Shown one piece after another: positions 33,801 to 40,770 of a stretch of DNA of 64,000 bases; position 1 is the stretch's first letter, and the number at the start of each line of letters is the position of its first letter. A program made the position numbers and the translations under genes. The stretch is taken from positions 9,883,501-9,947,500 of the forward strand of contig NC_066294.1 of the NCBI RefSeq assembly GCF_905404315.1, written 5' to 3'. Source of the DNA: Leptidea sinapis. Taxonomy: Eukaryota; Arthropoda; Insecta; Lepidoptera; Pieridae. The notes beneath the pieces were generated by a model. That model searched no databases. It was given only the letters and a program-made list of their open reading frames with translations, and was not told the origin of the DNA.

Positions 33801-34425
33801 GACGTTCAGCTAATGGTAATTGATTCGCCCTATCCATAACAATGTTGTGCCGCTCAGGATTCTTGAAAAACTCAAAAATTCCGAGCGGCACTAGAATTGC
33901 GCTCGTCACCTTGAGACATAAGATGTTAAGTCTCATTTGCACAGTAATTTCACTACGGCGACCTTCAGACCGAAACACAGTAATGTTTACACATAGTAAT
34001 GTGCATACAACAACATACAAAATACAATGAAGCTACTGCTTCACGGCAAAAATAGGCACCGTTGTGGTAGTCATAATCTAGCCGGCTTCCTGTGCAAAGG
34101 AGCCTCCCACTGCATTGTTTATAATGGCAAAAAATATAATTGCTTTTCGTTTTAATTATAACTGTATTCGGTTAAGGTGCAGACATTCTGTTCAATTTCT
34201 AACTTGAATTGATATTTTTTAAGAGGTTTGTATGATTTTTTTTCAGATAGTGCCAGCCACAAGCCTCGTATGATGCATGCTCTACGTAAGAGTGCAACTG
34301 TCATTAAGTCATCCATGCCAAAGATCCGTGACGTCAATGTAATAGACACGTACTCTCGAGTTATATTCCCAATATGTTTTCTTATATTTAACGCCATCTA
34401 TTGGGGCTTCTATGTAATTGATTAA
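12797..34425 (+). CDS. Lcch3: LCCH3-type GABA-gated ion channel subunit (complete, 10 coding exons)
   Basis: Join 12797-12891, 17252-17352, 18917-18984, 21558-21703, 22403-22560, 24255-24370, 27769-27937, 30847-31092, 32349-32534, 34247-34425. This gives 1464 nt, 487 codons plus TAA. All introns are GT-AG and every junction keeps phase. Seen: hydrophobic signal peptide 1-31, N-glycosylation sites N44 and N182, Cys loop C169-C183, beta-type GABA-site loops (EIESYGY about 186-192, TGVY 233-236), TM1 about 250-273, TM2 282-303, TM3 312-334, TM4 467-486. The beta-like IASFDAISEVNMDY block and the M2 ITTVLTMTTISTGVRSSLP separate it from RDL and GRD. Known: Drosophila LCCH3 is a GABA-receptor beta-like subunit of about 500 residues, and it forms GABA-gated cation channels when co-expressed with GRD. 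It acts in the neuronal plasma membrane. Start: ATG 12797 is the first in-frame ATG and begins the signal peptide. The frame stays open upstream to at least 12713, but with only a TTG there. Introns are large (0.6-4.4 kb) and full of transposon remains; no exon is interrupted. Confidence 0.95.
13605..13634. other. Perfect 12-bp hairpin in LCCH3 intron 1
   Basis: AGGTAACAGTTG and CAACTGTTACCT around a 6-base loop. Too short for a microRNA precursor. Confidence 0.8.
13668..14015 (+). repeat. LINE family G 3' fragment in LCCH3 intron 1
   Basis: Matches the reverse complement of 54785-55300 block for block: CATTATTATAACACTAGAAA, AGCTTTAAGGGTAAATGTAT, CCACTGTTCAGGCATTATCT, then the 3' UTR. Part of the middle is deleted. 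Confidence 0.75.
14290..14745 (-). repeat. Unclassified dispersed repeat family E, copy 1 (LCCH3 intron 1)
   Basis: About 450 bp, similar along its length to the reverse complement of 40326-40770 (CTTAAGGAACAGCTCCAAAT; GGCGACACTAAATGCCAGCG; GTGAAACAGTTTATATGC-like centre). No coding capacity seen. Confidence 0.65.
15178..15623. mobile_element. Candidate MITE in LCCH3 intron 1
   Basis: Inverted ends TAACGGCTGTTCCCAATA (left) and a right end whose complement reads TAACGGCCGTTTTCAATA, with TA at both junctions. About 445 bp, no coding sequence. Confidence 0.5.
16320..16575 (+). repeat. Retroelement 3' tail with AAAGAT microsatellite
   Basis: Two GGTCCAGCCGTCTAGGAGGA-type segments followed by ACATACACACGCACACAAGA and a tail of imperfect ATAAAGATATAT units (16520-16575). 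Such tails are typical of RTE-like and related 3' ends in Lepidoptera. Confidence 0.5.
16665..16935 (-). repeat. LINE 3' region (family D) in LCCH3 intron 1
   Basis: Reverse-oriented copy with CAAAAACTACCACCCTTTCC, GGGCGCAACAAACTCAGCGG and AAAGTCATTTATGTTATAGC. Confidence 0.65.
16978..17215 (+). repeat. tRNA-derived SINE family C, long form, before LCCH3 exon 2
   Basis: Includes a 130-bp 5' part (CAAGTTCCTAATATGCGATT; GATGAAGCCACAACCTTAGA) and the tRNA-like core (AGCGCTCGGACGGAACCC; GCGCGGGTTCGTGTCACGCA), ending TTTAATTTGTATAA about 40 bases before exon 2. Confidence 0.72.
17252..17352 (+). CDS. Lcch3: LCCH3 exon 2: mature N-terminus
   Basis: Acceptor ttatttcag, donor gtacgt. Encodes residues 33-65, including ENVTHTVSRILDGYDIRLRP. 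This is the first helix and first beta strand typical of GABA-receptor subunits, with a probable glycosylation site at N44. A SINE (family C) ends about 40 bases upstream of the acceptor. Confidence 0.95.
18030..18760. repeat. Foldback repeats in LCCH3 intron 2
   Basis: Segment 18060-18130 (CTTTAAATCCTCTATTTAAG, ACATTAAAACACCCAATG) is the imperfect inverse of 18570-18650 (TTGGTGTTTTAATGTAAGCA, GAGGATTCATATTCTGGGTG). A smaller imperfect hairpin spans 18659-18756. Probably a decayed MITE or a pair of them. Confidence 0.5.
18917..18984 (+). CDS. Lcch3: LCCH3 exon 3: loop D region
   Basis: 68 nt, residues 66-88 (DPLYVGMDLTIASFDAISEV...). Acceptor attttag, donor gtaagt, ending in phase 0. The sequence is the beta-subunit-type counterpart of the RDL segment VGVTMYVLSISSLSEVKM. 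Confidence 0.95.
19325..19605 (-). pseudogene. Second, truncated copy of the RLE-type retroelement ORF
   Basis: On the - strand this segment closely matches the 3' third of the element at 25297-26224 (the stretch around 25910-26165), including the segments for the WGPEARRMF and QRIS motifs. Small indels shift the frame. It lies antisense in LCCH3 intron 3. Confidence 0.75.
20090..20286. mobile_element. Candidate MITE (family H) in LCCH3 intron 3
   Basis: Inverted ends AGGCTGAGA / TCTCAGCCT enclose 197 bp. Related sequence (CAAAGTCTAA...CTTAGCC) appears at 43945-44130, 44760-44860 and 50560-50630. Confidence 0.5.
20402..21105. mobile_element. Foldback MITE forming a long palindrome in LCCH3 intron 3
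   Basis: Perfect 19-bp ends TAGTCCGGTCAATTTAGAC and its complement, with TA at both junctions. The arms stay inverted-complementary for about 330 bp each (for example CTTACGAGCCACCGTTTCTG against CAGAAACGGTGGCTCGTAAG) and leave a short centre near 20735-20785. No transposase. Confidence 0.85.
21558..21703 (+). CDS. Lcch3: LCCH3 exon 4: extracellular domain, loop A
   Basis: Residues 89-136. Contains YLNQYWKDERLAF and the loop A block WVPDTFFANDK. Acceptor ctttcag, donor gtcagtg (phase 2). The serine codon AG|C is split with exon 5. Confidence 0.95.
22010..22338 (+). repeat. SINE-like family A, copy 6 with extended 5' head (LCCH3 intron 4)
   Basis: Preceded by an extra 70-bp head (GGCCCAAGGGTGTCCGTTAG... 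style) also seen at copy 7, suggesting the full element is longer than the usual 300 bp. Ends only about 65 bases before the acceptor of exon 5. Confidence 0.75.
22403..22560 (+). CDS. Lcch3: LCCH3 exon 5: Cys loop
   Basis: Residues 137-189. The Cys loop C169-MMDLHYYPLDSQN-C183 has the 13-residue spacing that defines the family, and contains N182-C-T, a possible glycosylation site. It ends with EIES, the start of loop B. Donor gtgtga (phase 1), acceptor ttttcag. Confidence 0.96.
22560..24254. other. LCCH3 intron 5
   Basis: No gene. Short similar segments (AGTAGCAATTGATACGGGCC at 22876; AGTAGTTGCTACGGGCCCCG at 23791) and an inverted pair (AAGTATAGTAACTAG at 23110; CTAGTTACTATACTT at 23521) suggest decayed DNA transposons. 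Short frames here are not supported as genes. Confidence 0.45.
24255..24370 (+). CDS. Lcch3: LCCH3 exon 6: loop B to loop C
   Basis: Residues 190-228, beginning YGYTVSDVVMYWK, which completes loop B (EIES|YGY). Ends DRK in phase 0 at gtaaac. A SINE remnant starts 45 bases into the following intron. Confidence 0.95.
24415..24633 (+). repeat. SINE-like family A, copy 7 (3'-truncated, with 5' head)
   Basis: Starts GGGGCATAAAAAGAATAGGC in intron 6, has the usual 5' half and stops after GAGACTTAACATGCTC. Confidence 0.7.
24866..25250 (-). repeat. LINE family G fragment split by a SINE
   Basis: Family G 3' UTR pieces (24866-24915: GTGGTTCCTTTAGAATTATT; 25205-25245: CTACCACCGCTTCGGAAATG) are separated by the family A SINE at 24917-25190. 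The SINE therefore inserted later. Confidence 0.6.
24917..25190 (-). repeat. SINE-like family A, copy 8
   Basis: Antisense, nested inside a LINE family G fragment. Confidence 0.8.
25297..26224 (+). CDS. 5'-truncated retroelement ORF with zinc knuckle and PD-(D/E)xK-like nuclease (RLE-LINE type)
   Basis: An uninterrupted 303-codon frame (25313-26224) inside LCCH3 intron 6, same strand. It has no ATG start: an in-frame TAG lies just upstream of codon TTG 25313, so the element is 5'-truncated. Seen: a C-x-C...H-x4-C knuckle (CRCG...GRHGLSC), then KRPDGMTLV...GRALVWDATCVDT, then LGPWGPEARRMF and QRISLAIQRGNAASILGT. The Cys/His knuckle followed by PD...D resembles the C-terminal half of LINEs with a restriction-like endonuclease (R2/NeSL-like, from memory). 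I cannot assign the clade. The open frame suggests a fairly recent insertion. Confidence 0.6.
26701..27320. repeat. 61-bp minisatellite, about 10 units (LCCH3 intron 6)
   Basis: GGCACGAG recurs at 26701, 26762, 26823, 26884, 26945, 27006, 27067, 27128, 27189 and 27250, an exact 61-base period. The first unit and a decayed eleventh unit (27311) diverge; the inner ones are almost identical. Each unit holds TGGCAC...GTGCCA, a 6-bp inverted repeat about 30 bases apart. Confidence 0.97.
27331..27637 (+). repeat. SINE-like family A, copy 9
   Basis: Begins directly at the decayed last unit of the 61-bp minisatellite and ends about 130 bases before exon 7. Confidence 0.8.
27769..27937 (+). CDS. Lcch3: LCCH3 exon 7: loop C, TM1, start of TM2
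   Basis: Residues 229-284. Loop C TGVYQRLSLSFKLRRN is followed by TM1 (GYFVFQTYLPSILIVMLSWV) and the M1-M2 linker ...ATSARVALG. The -2' position is Ser, not the Pro found in RDL. Arg281 is 0' and Ala283 is 2'. The intron splits codon 285 (Gly, 4') inside the pore helix. Confidence 0.96.
28600..28795 (-). pseudogene. RTE-like reverse transcriptase C-terminal remnant in LCCH3 intron 7
   Basis: On the - strand reads KRWTVDTTIWEGPSGKRKSG, then VDDIIKMAGKEWIGKAQKRD and W.KLEVAYT, the degenerate end of an RTE-like reverse transcriptase, with one stop. Confidence 0.55.
29225..29380 (+). repeat. Unclassified repeat family I, copy 1 (LCCH3 intron 7)
   Basis: AATAACACGAGGAATAAATT and GATTAACTTCTTGCGTAAGT match 51000-51120. 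Confidence 0.5.
29828..30160 (-). pseudogene. Tc1/mariner-type transposase C-terminal remnant in LCCH3 intron 7
   Basis: On the - strand, in shifting frames, reads LMHDNARLHTARR (second catalytic Asp block), LPWPAQSPDLNPIEQAWDML (third catalytic block) and a C-terminus WERIPQDDVNSLINSMNTRC ending RGCHTLY, all hallmarks of Tc1-like transposases. At least two frameshifts and stops make it dead. Inverted repeats were not located. Confidence 0.8.
30461..30829. repeat. 41-bp minisatellite, 9 units, next to the LCCH3 exon 8 acceptor
   Basis: ATGGAATCTTGT recurs at 30461, 30502, 30543, 30584, 30625, 30666, 30707, 30748 and 30789, an exact 41-base period with scattered substitutions. It ends about 17 bases before the acceptor AG at 30845-30846. 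Confidence 0.96.
30847..31092 (+). CDS. Lcch3: LCCH3 exon 8: pore helix TM2 and TM3
   Basis: Residues 285-366. Carries most of M2 (ITTVLTMTTISTGVRSSLP) and M3 (AIDIYLVMSFVFVFAALLEY), then a basic cytoplasmic start (GARARKRAKLK). The acceptor tttaactcag has a weak pyrimidine tract and lies just downstream of a 41-bp minisatellite. Donor gtttgt, a weak donor, phase 1. Confidence 0.96.
31240..31470 (+). pseudogene. LINE C-terminal fragment in LCCH3 intron 8
   Basis: Shares nucleotide blocks with 60445-60785: TCATTATGTCTTCTGCCGCA, GTGTTCCGAAGAGCTGTTTG and the terminal GTGGGCGGCGGTGATCACTT. The frame is broken. It starts about 150 bases after exon 8. Confidence 0.65.
31985..32075 (-). repeat. tRNA-derived SINE family C, antisense copy
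   Basis: Reverse complement of the core (CTTTCCAACTAAGCCAACCG; GGACTCCAACCCGCACC) in LCCH3 intron 8, about 100 bp upstream of a sense copy. Confidence 0.6.
32172..32337 (+). repeat. tRNA-derived SINE family C, before LCCH3 exon 9
   Basis: Contains GAAGCCACAACCTGAGAGTC and GGGTTCGAGTCCCGCATCGT, and ends TTTAATTTGTATAATTA 12 bases upstream of the acceptor AG. Confidence 0.72.
32349..32534 (+). CDS. Lcch3: LCCH3 exon 9: M3-M4 cytoplasmic loop
   Basis: Residues 367-428 of the intracellular loop, rich in Arg, Ser and Pro (for example RYRTRPHSRTSK), the variable part of the family. Acceptor ttttcag, donor gtaatc; in phase on both sides. A SINE of family C ends about 12 bases before the acceptor. 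Confidence 0.9.
32624..33068. mobile_element. Candidate DNA transposon remnant with THAP-like start peptide (LCCH3 intron 9)
   Basis: Inverted ends AGTAAAAAAAGAAGGAC / GTCCTTCTTTTTTTACT span 445 bp. At 32802 an ATG opens MPSCVLEKCKNNSSHSYRN, resembling the first zinc-ligand segment of THAP domains, then stops after a short run. No clear target duplication. A THAP-transposase relationship is a guess. Confidence 0.45.
33275..33312. other. Perfect 15-bp hairpin in LCCH3 intron 9
   Basis: CGTAAAACCACAGAG and CTCTGTGGTTTTACG are exact inverse complements separated by 8 bases. No T run follows on +, so it is not obviously a terminator. It may be the centre of a decayed palindrome. Confidence 0.85.
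33767..34113 (-). repeat. SINE-like family A, copy 10 with a 50-bp insert
   Basis: Antisense in intron 9. Normal blocks are interrupted at about 33985-34035 by CATACAACAACATACAAAAT-like sequence flanked by repeated TTTACACAT/AGTAATGTGCAT stretches. Confidence 0.75.
34247..34425 (+). CDS. Lcch3: LCCH3 exon 10: TM4 and stop
   Basis: Residues 429-487 and TAA. Contains SSMPKIRDVNVIDTYSRVIF followed by TM4 (PICFLIFNAIYWGFYVI) and a final Asp. Acceptor tttttttcag. Confidence 0.96.
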
Positions 34426-34460
34426 GCATCCAACGTAACAAACCTCAGTACAGGGCGTCG

Positions 34461-34563
34461 AATAAAATGGCGGTATTTAGCGCGTACTCTGTGTCATTGT
34501 TTTGTCTTCATATGTTTTGTCTTCATATTCTTCTATCATTCGTCGGTATTTTATTAAAATAAA
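34461..34563 (+). promoter_or_regulatory. Candidate polyadenylation signals of LCCH3
   Basis: AATAAA occurs at 34461-34466 and again at 34558-34563, 36 and 133 bases after the stop codon. Either could give a short 3' UTR. A palindromic MITE starts about 30 bases beyond the second. Confidence 0.4.
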
Positions 34564-34593
34564 ACCTTTACAGCTTTATTTGTAAGGTAAGAT

Positions 34594-34784
34594 TGGTATA
34601 AAGTTATAATTGAGAATAAACCAAGAATATGCAAAATGTTTACAAATTGATATTTTGCTTATGATTGGTCTATTTGGACGTATTACGTTTCCCGCGTTTT
34701 TTTCCGAGGCTGCCTGACATTCGGAAAACTTCAGAATTGTTTTGCATATTCTTGGGTTGTTCTCAGATATAACTTTATACCAAG
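34594..34784. mobile_element. Palindromic MITE (family K), copy 1, just 3' of LCCH3
   Basis: Ends TTGGTATAAAGTTATAATTG and its near-complement CAGATATAACTTTATACCAA, about 45 bp of inverted repeat (AACCAAGAATATGCAAAA inside). A second copy lies at 62068-62311. Confidence 0.7.
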
Positions 34785-35045
34785 TTTATTTGTAAGGTCA
34801 TTAATGTTTATCTTTACAGGATCACACTGAGATGACCTGGTTTGTATATTAACAATTATTACTGGTAATAATATGCTTTTACTAGGTTTGCAATACCTAC
34901 GTATTAATTCCACAATAACTGTTCCCCTGCTCGAACTATCAATAATGTAAATAAAAAGCAAAGTGGAACAAAATTAGAAAACAAATTATATTTTATAAAC
35001 TGAGTCTCAGTAATAATTCTCTTTATTGTAGATTGGCATCCATGG

Positions 35046-35325
35046 CTAATTTGCACAGGATGCCGGCTAGATTATGGGTACCACAATGGCGCCTATTTCT
35101 GCCGTGAAGCAGTAAGTACTGTGTAATCATCATTGTGTTTCGGTCTGAAGGGCGCCATATCTAGTGAAATAACTGAACAAATGAGACATAACATCTTATG
35201 TCTCAAGGTGACGAGTGCAGCTGTAGTGCCGCTCAGAAGTTTTGGAGTCTTGTAATGGGCAGGGCTTATAAGTTACCATCAGCTGAACGTCCTGCTTGTC
35301 TCGTCCCTCATTTTCATAAAAAAAG
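35046..35325 (+). repeat. SINE-like family A, copy 11
   Basis: Sense copy in the intergenic region, about 25 bases deleted near AGTTTTGGAGTCTTGTAATG. Confidence 0.8.
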
Positions 35326-36199
35326 AGTATATAGCATTTCAGAGAGAATAAATGAAGAGAACAAATTAATAAAAAGAAATACGTATTTTTTTGACCGAAC
35401 ACTTTTCACATTGATATTATATTTAGTTTAGGTATCAACATGTAAATGTTTCACTAAGAAAGTCTTTTTTGTAGTTTGTTAGTACGGATTGCTGGCATGT
35501 GCCATAGAGTCAGTATATGTAAAAATGACATTTCAAAGTACTCTATAAGTTTCATTGATTTCATAGTAAATTTGCAAGAAATAGAGAACCTTTTATAAAT
35601 TTAAGAGCACGGTTTGTAGCCCTAAGTACATAAATGTTTGTTAATAATAACAAATTTATTTCAAAACCATAAAACTTGATTAGCTCTTATTTAATTTCCA
35701 TCTTTTACATCCAGGGCTAAGGTGCCTACGTAAATGCGTATAAAACTCGAGCGGGCACTAAATAAAAACGTAGGTAAATCCAAAATAATGCAAAATACGA
35801 CCATTATATATAAAACAATAAAAAGTTTATATGTTACCACATTAATACTTAATGTATTATTCGAGTAATCTAATCTAGTCACTAATTTAAAATTTAAAAA
35901 AAAAATATTCTTACTGTTAGACTACTCCTAGTACTACCTACGTATTCAATTGGTCAAATCAAACGCAACGCTGTCATATCTTATTAAATTTTATAAAATA
36001 TATCGTTAAATATTATTTATTTCCAACAATAAAACCATTTTAATGTACAGGTTAGTTACTGAGCCGTAATCATAAAAATAAATGTATAAAATACATAATA
36101 CACCAAAATAAATCTATTCTCATAATACCTATAGGAAAAATCTGTGAGTAATTTATTAGCCGCGCTCTAGGAATCATAGGTTAATACATAATTTTGTTT

Positions 36200-36660
36200 T
36201 TTTATGGAATAGGAGGACAAACGAGCGTATGGGTCACCTGTTGTAAAGTGATCACCACCGCCCACAATCTCCCGCTACACCAGAGGAATCACAGGAGCGT
36301 TGCCGGCCTTTAAGGAAGGTGTACGCGCATTTTTTGAAGGTACCCATGTTGTATCGTCCCGGAAACACCGCACAAGGAAGCTCATTCCACAGCTTTGTAG
36401 TACGTGGACGAAAGCTCCTTGAAAACCGCACTGTGGAGGACCGCCAAATATCCAGATGGTGAGGATGATATCCTAACTTGTGGTATGTCGTGCGAAGATG
36501 GAATTCGGCGGCAGGAATCAGGTGAAACAGCTCTTCGGAACACTCCCCGTGATAAATGCGGTAGAAGACACACAATGAAGCGACTTCTCTAAGCAACGCC
36601 AAGTGATCCAGCCGTTCATAGAGCACTGGATCCCATACAATTCGAAAAGTATACATTTCC
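36200..36660 (-). pseudogene. LINE (Jockey-like) reverse transcriptase C-terminal fragment
   Basis: Open 134-codon frame (36252-36656) on the - strand: SLCVFYRIYHGECSEELFHL, FRPRTTKLWNELPCAVFPGR and MGTFKKCAYTFLKGRQRSCD. This is the C-terminal region of a common lepidopteran non-LTR retrotransposon (clade from memory). Its 3' UTR continues to about 36200. Related fragments lie at 31240, 46262, 53490, 58795 and 60445. Confidence 0.75.
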
Positions 36661-36739
36661 TAAGTAACTGTTATCATTTTACCACCAATACTCATACAAT
36701 GGTACAATGTTTTTAGAGCAAATATAAACCTGTTTTTAT

Positions 36740-37225
36740 GGGTATGTTCCGATATGCACTGCGAGCACTGCACAGTGCTATCACTATAGAAAAATTCGTT
36801 CCGTTATGGACTGCCAGTATACTGCCGCAGTACCCTAGGGAAATATATGACGTCATAAATCACCGCCATATTCTACTGTGAGCACTGGCGTTTTCGAGGT
36901 AAGGTACTCGCAGTACTTTGATCACGTGATCAGTCAAAACCACTCGAGTGCCTAACGTTTTATAAACAATACTTACTGTTTAATCCCAAATATTTTTAAT
37001 TTGACAGTACTCCAACAACATTTTTTAATGAACTAGAAAACTTTAATAAGCTCCTTTGAAAGGGCCAAATACGCCTCCTGCGCCAAAAAATGCGGCTGAC
37101 AGTATACGGGATTGCGTTCCGATTTAAATAGTAACCAGTTTAACTTGCTATAAAGGAACGGCTTCACAGTATACTAAATTGACGTCACACTGTACAGTGG
37201 TCGCAGTGCATATCGGAACATACCC
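36740..37225. mobile_element. MITE with perfect 25-bp inverted repeats (intergenic)
   Basis: The left 25 bases, GGGTATGTTCCGATATGCAC plus TGCGA, are exactly inverted at 37201-37225. 486 bp in total; GC-richer, includes a TGACGTCA-like site. No transposase; target duplication unclear. Confidence 0.8.
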
Positions 37226-37309
37226 TTAATGACGCGTCTATTATTCATCTTCTATCTACGGGTTCTATATTCTATATATTAATAAATAACAAGCTTGGCG
37301 GACTGTTGA

Positions 37310-37440
37310 CGACTTTTCAATCAAAATCGATCACAGTAACAAAAGATTCGCTTTCCCTTTCTATCTTACTGTATCTCGGTTATATATTCTTCTCTTTCAC
37401 ACGTTATGTTTGTCTTTACGCTAGTTTATTGTAAGTCTAT
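37310..37440 (+). repeat. Unclassified repeat family F, copy 3
   Basis: Inverted partial copy (GACTTTTCAATCAAAATCGA, AAAGATTCGCTTTCCCTTTC). Confidence 0.5.
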
Positions 37441-37719
37441 TACTAAAACGGTCATTTTCTTTTACTGCTCATTGTACCTATGTCAATAACGATAAATATA
37501 ATGTTAATTCTTCATATTATTAAAACATAAGTGTAAATATAACAAATTAAAAATATATTAAATGTAATTAGAATAATTTATTTAAAATGAAAATTCCTGT
37601 TCAATTATATTGTTCATGTTGCATGGCAAGCGTTATAATTATTAAAGTATTAAAGATATTGTAAAAATAAAGATTCAAATATAGATATAGTGTTTTTATT
37701 TACCTTCGTCATCTCTTCA

Positions 37720-38800
37720 GCCAGAAAACATTTACTGCTCGGCAAAAGCCTCCCCCAAAGATCTCCACGATGATCGGTCCTGCGTTGCCCTCATCCAACG
37801 TATTCCAGTAATCTTATTCATATATACCAGCGGGCCTACCATGTACTCTTATTGCGATTCAATTGACAACCTAAAATGAACTGCTTCGCTATTTCGTACC
37901 ACGACGCGATTAGAGCTAATTTAGGTTGTCGTCAAATCAACTGATTAAATCGCAATGATGTCAATTGAATGTCAAGAATGATATCAACTGAATCGCAAAC
38001 TGATTTAGTTCGTTCATTCATTCGTACCATGAGGTGTTATTTCAACCTAAACAGGATAGCTTATTTGTCAAAGTGACCGATTCGAAAAAAGTTGCTACTT
38101 CCTTAAAGGAAAGTGAATCGTGTTGTTAATAACTTTTAAAAAATAGTTAAAACATAGAAAAGAAAAATTTTATTGATTTACAGATGAGATGAGAATACTT
38201 TATTTCACTTTTTTGTAATACAAAATACTGAAAATAAATACCAAAAATGAAAATACTAAAGACGAGGCAGTAAGGGCCCGGGCTCTGGCCTGTTCGCAAG
38301 AACGAATTAAAAAAAATGTACTCTGTGGTCCTGTCAAAGAGTATAATATGGGTCCTGTCAAATCAAACATCAATGGAAGTGCGTTATATCTCGTTATTTT
38401 TGCGAAAACAGATAATCAAACATTTAATTTGTAATTCAATTAACTATATTTATTTATATCACTATTATTTAAAAAGTATAAAAAAGGGCTTAATGGATTA
38501 TAATTTGACGCAATTGCGCAATTTTAAAATGTATTTTTAGTATTTTCTACGCAAAAAAAAAACCGCTAAAATGATATCATTTTAGGTTTCGAAACGTAAT
38601 TTTAATTCGTTCATTCTACATATGCGATCCAAACGCCATACAATAAAAAGCACTTCATGGTACGAATTTTAGTGATTCAGTTTAGGTACCCAAACTGAAC
38701 ATCGCTTATTAAAAGTTGATGGTAGGCCCTCTGATCGTCAGTCCATCTTGTGGGGCGCCTGCAACCAACCTGCGTCTTCGGGTTTTTAAAGTGAAACTTT
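37720..38800 (-). pseudogene. RTE-type C-terminal remnant split by a MITE
   Basis: RTE pieces at 37720-37815 (AAAGATCTCCACGATGATCG) and 38733-38790 (GATCGTCAGTCCATCTTGTG) belong to one remnant and flank a 898-bp inverted-repeat element. Confidence 0.6.
37832..38729. mobile_element. Inverted-repeat element inserted in an RTE remnant
   Basis: GGGCCTACCAT at 37832 and ATGGTAGGCCC at 38719-38729 bound 898 bp that interrupt an RTE C-terminal remnant. A coding frame of 74 codons inside (38316-38540) is not recognised. Confidence 0.6.
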
Positions 38801-39022
38801 TATTACTTTTTCGTCTGTGTGTTGCATGTTGCGTGACGGTCGGGCGGCGCCTATAGTTCGCATATTAGAACAATTGCGTTCGGGTGGAAGAGTAGGTTTG
38901 AACCCCAAACACATGATATTTTTTATTTTATTTTATGAAAATGTAAAGCATAATATATAAAATTGTTTTTTTTTCTATGCTGATATTAAATGCTTTGTTA
39001 TTTTGTGAAAAAAGTTTCACTT
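38790..39022. mobile_element. Candidate small MITE
   Basis: Ends AAGTGAAACTTTT (38790) and AAAAGTTTCACTT (39010) are inverted. 230 bp between, including GAGTAGGTTTGAACCCC, a weak tRNA B-box-like motif. Confidence 0.5.
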
Positions 39023-39023
39023 G

Positions 39024-39993
39024 CATCTTGGTTTCATTAAACCACACAATTGCTTTTTTTTAATAATTTAATTTAAGTTAAAAGTCAAATTTACAGAAAC
39101 GGCTCAAAGTGTGGTCCGCCTTGTTCAATACACAACCTCTTTCGTCGGCATACGGCTTGTGTGGCATTTCGCACCATCGTGGGTCTTATTGATGCGAAAA
39201 CCGATCCAACACGCTGCTCCATCTGGGAAATGGCAATCAGAGAAATATACTATATATTCACATAACCATTTTTACCAACTTGACATTTTTTTAAGTCAGT
39301 ACTTGAGTATAATGCAAGTATAAAGCAAGTACATTGAGGTAGCAAACATTTATGAATGAAAAATAGAAAAACAGTTAAAGTAGACGATTATTAGGTAAAA
39401 CCGTTAGTTACGTACCCCTTTCTGTTTAATAATTTGGCTCCTTGACATAATAGCTCACTAGAGTTGACAAAATTTTTGGCTTTGATAATTAATTATATTT
39501 TTACGGGGCATTTTGTAACATGTTGTATACATAAAATATACTTCATAATAATTAAATGTTATAGTAATTAAAGTTATGTTAAGCCTCCCGTCCACAGTTC
39601 GGAGAGCCAACATCCCCTGAGGATGCCTCGTGTAGATGCGAAACAAGCGTCGAAATTGTTGAGAAGAAATCTTAGCGGATAGCATTTAGATAATTGTTGT
39701 ATGTATGTAATGTATTTAGAACATTAACGTACAATAAGCAAATAGACAAACATTCACGTTTTCTTTCAGTTATGTTTCAACCGCGCTTTGAATACAATGA
39801 CACGCAATGACAAAGTGTTCAGTAAGAACTGTCTAACTGAACTTAAAAAAGATGGAGTGTTGTATTTCAGATAAGTGCCACTTTTAAAATAACAAAATTG
39901 TGTAACTCACAGTTTTAAATTATTTAAAAAACAATTACCTCGTCTTCGCTTTCGTAAAACTCACTGTATACGTATATAGAACGCCACCGGGAC
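39024..39993. other. Intergenic, no recognised gene
   Basis: AT-rich. GAGGATGCCTCGTGTAGATG near 39620 resembles scraps common in lepidopteran intergenic DNA. Nothing else supported. Confidence 0.4.
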
Positions 39994-40303
39994 ATTTTTT
40001 TTTATGAAAATAAGGGACGAGACGAGCAGGACGTTCATTTGATGGCAATTAATACGCCATGCTCATTACAATGCAGTGCCGCTTAGGATTATTGAAAAAC
40101 CCAAAAATTCTGAGCGGCACTACAATTGCGCTTGTCACCTTGAGACAAGATGTTGAGTCTCATTTGCCCAGTAATCTCACTAGCTACGGCGCCCTTCAGA
40201 CCGAAATACAATAATGTTTACACATTACTGCTTTACGGCAGAAATAGGCACCGTGGTACCCATAATCTAGCCGGCATCCTGTGCAAAAGAGCCTGCCACT
40301 GGT
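39994..40303 (-). repeat. SINE-like family A, copy 12
   Basis: Full-length antisense copy, GTGCAAAAGAGCCTGCCACT at its 5' end. Confidence 0.82.
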
Positions 40304-40325
40304 AATTTATTTTTCATTAAAGGGG

Positions 40326-40770
40326 AGGTGTTAGCAGAAAACACGCAAACAAGGTGTTTTAGACAAGTTTTGTGGTGAAAATGTAGCATTTGGAGCTATG
40401 AACACTACTTAATCCTGTTACACATTTCCTTAAGTCTTATTTGTAGGTTTCTAATGCTTGCTGTTTGTTATAGTTAGCACTCCAGAGCCTTTTTGAACTA
40501 CCACTTTTCTTTGCAGTTAAACAAGTTTTTTGGCATGGCATGATGCATTTTTATAAGTAGTACTACTCTCAGAAAAGTTATTCTAATAGCTTGTACTTTT
40601 TTTGTGTAGTGCATTTATTCAAATTAGTACATAATAGTAGTAGAAACTGTTAAAATGTAATGTTTTCCACGAAAGAATTTTGAAAATATTGGCTTTGTAA
40701 CATACAGGCAGCCGTGAGCTCATATCACTCAAGTTCGCCGGCATTTAGTGTCGCCTTAATGACGAAGGTG
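40326..40770 (+). repeat. Unclassified dispersed repeat family E, copy 2 (intergenic)
   Basis: Inverted partner of 14290-14745, sharing TTAGCAGAAAACACGCAAAC, GTTTTTTGGCATGGCATGAT, GCCGTGAGCTCATATCACTC and GGCATTTAGTGTCGCCTTAA. Confidence 0.65.
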
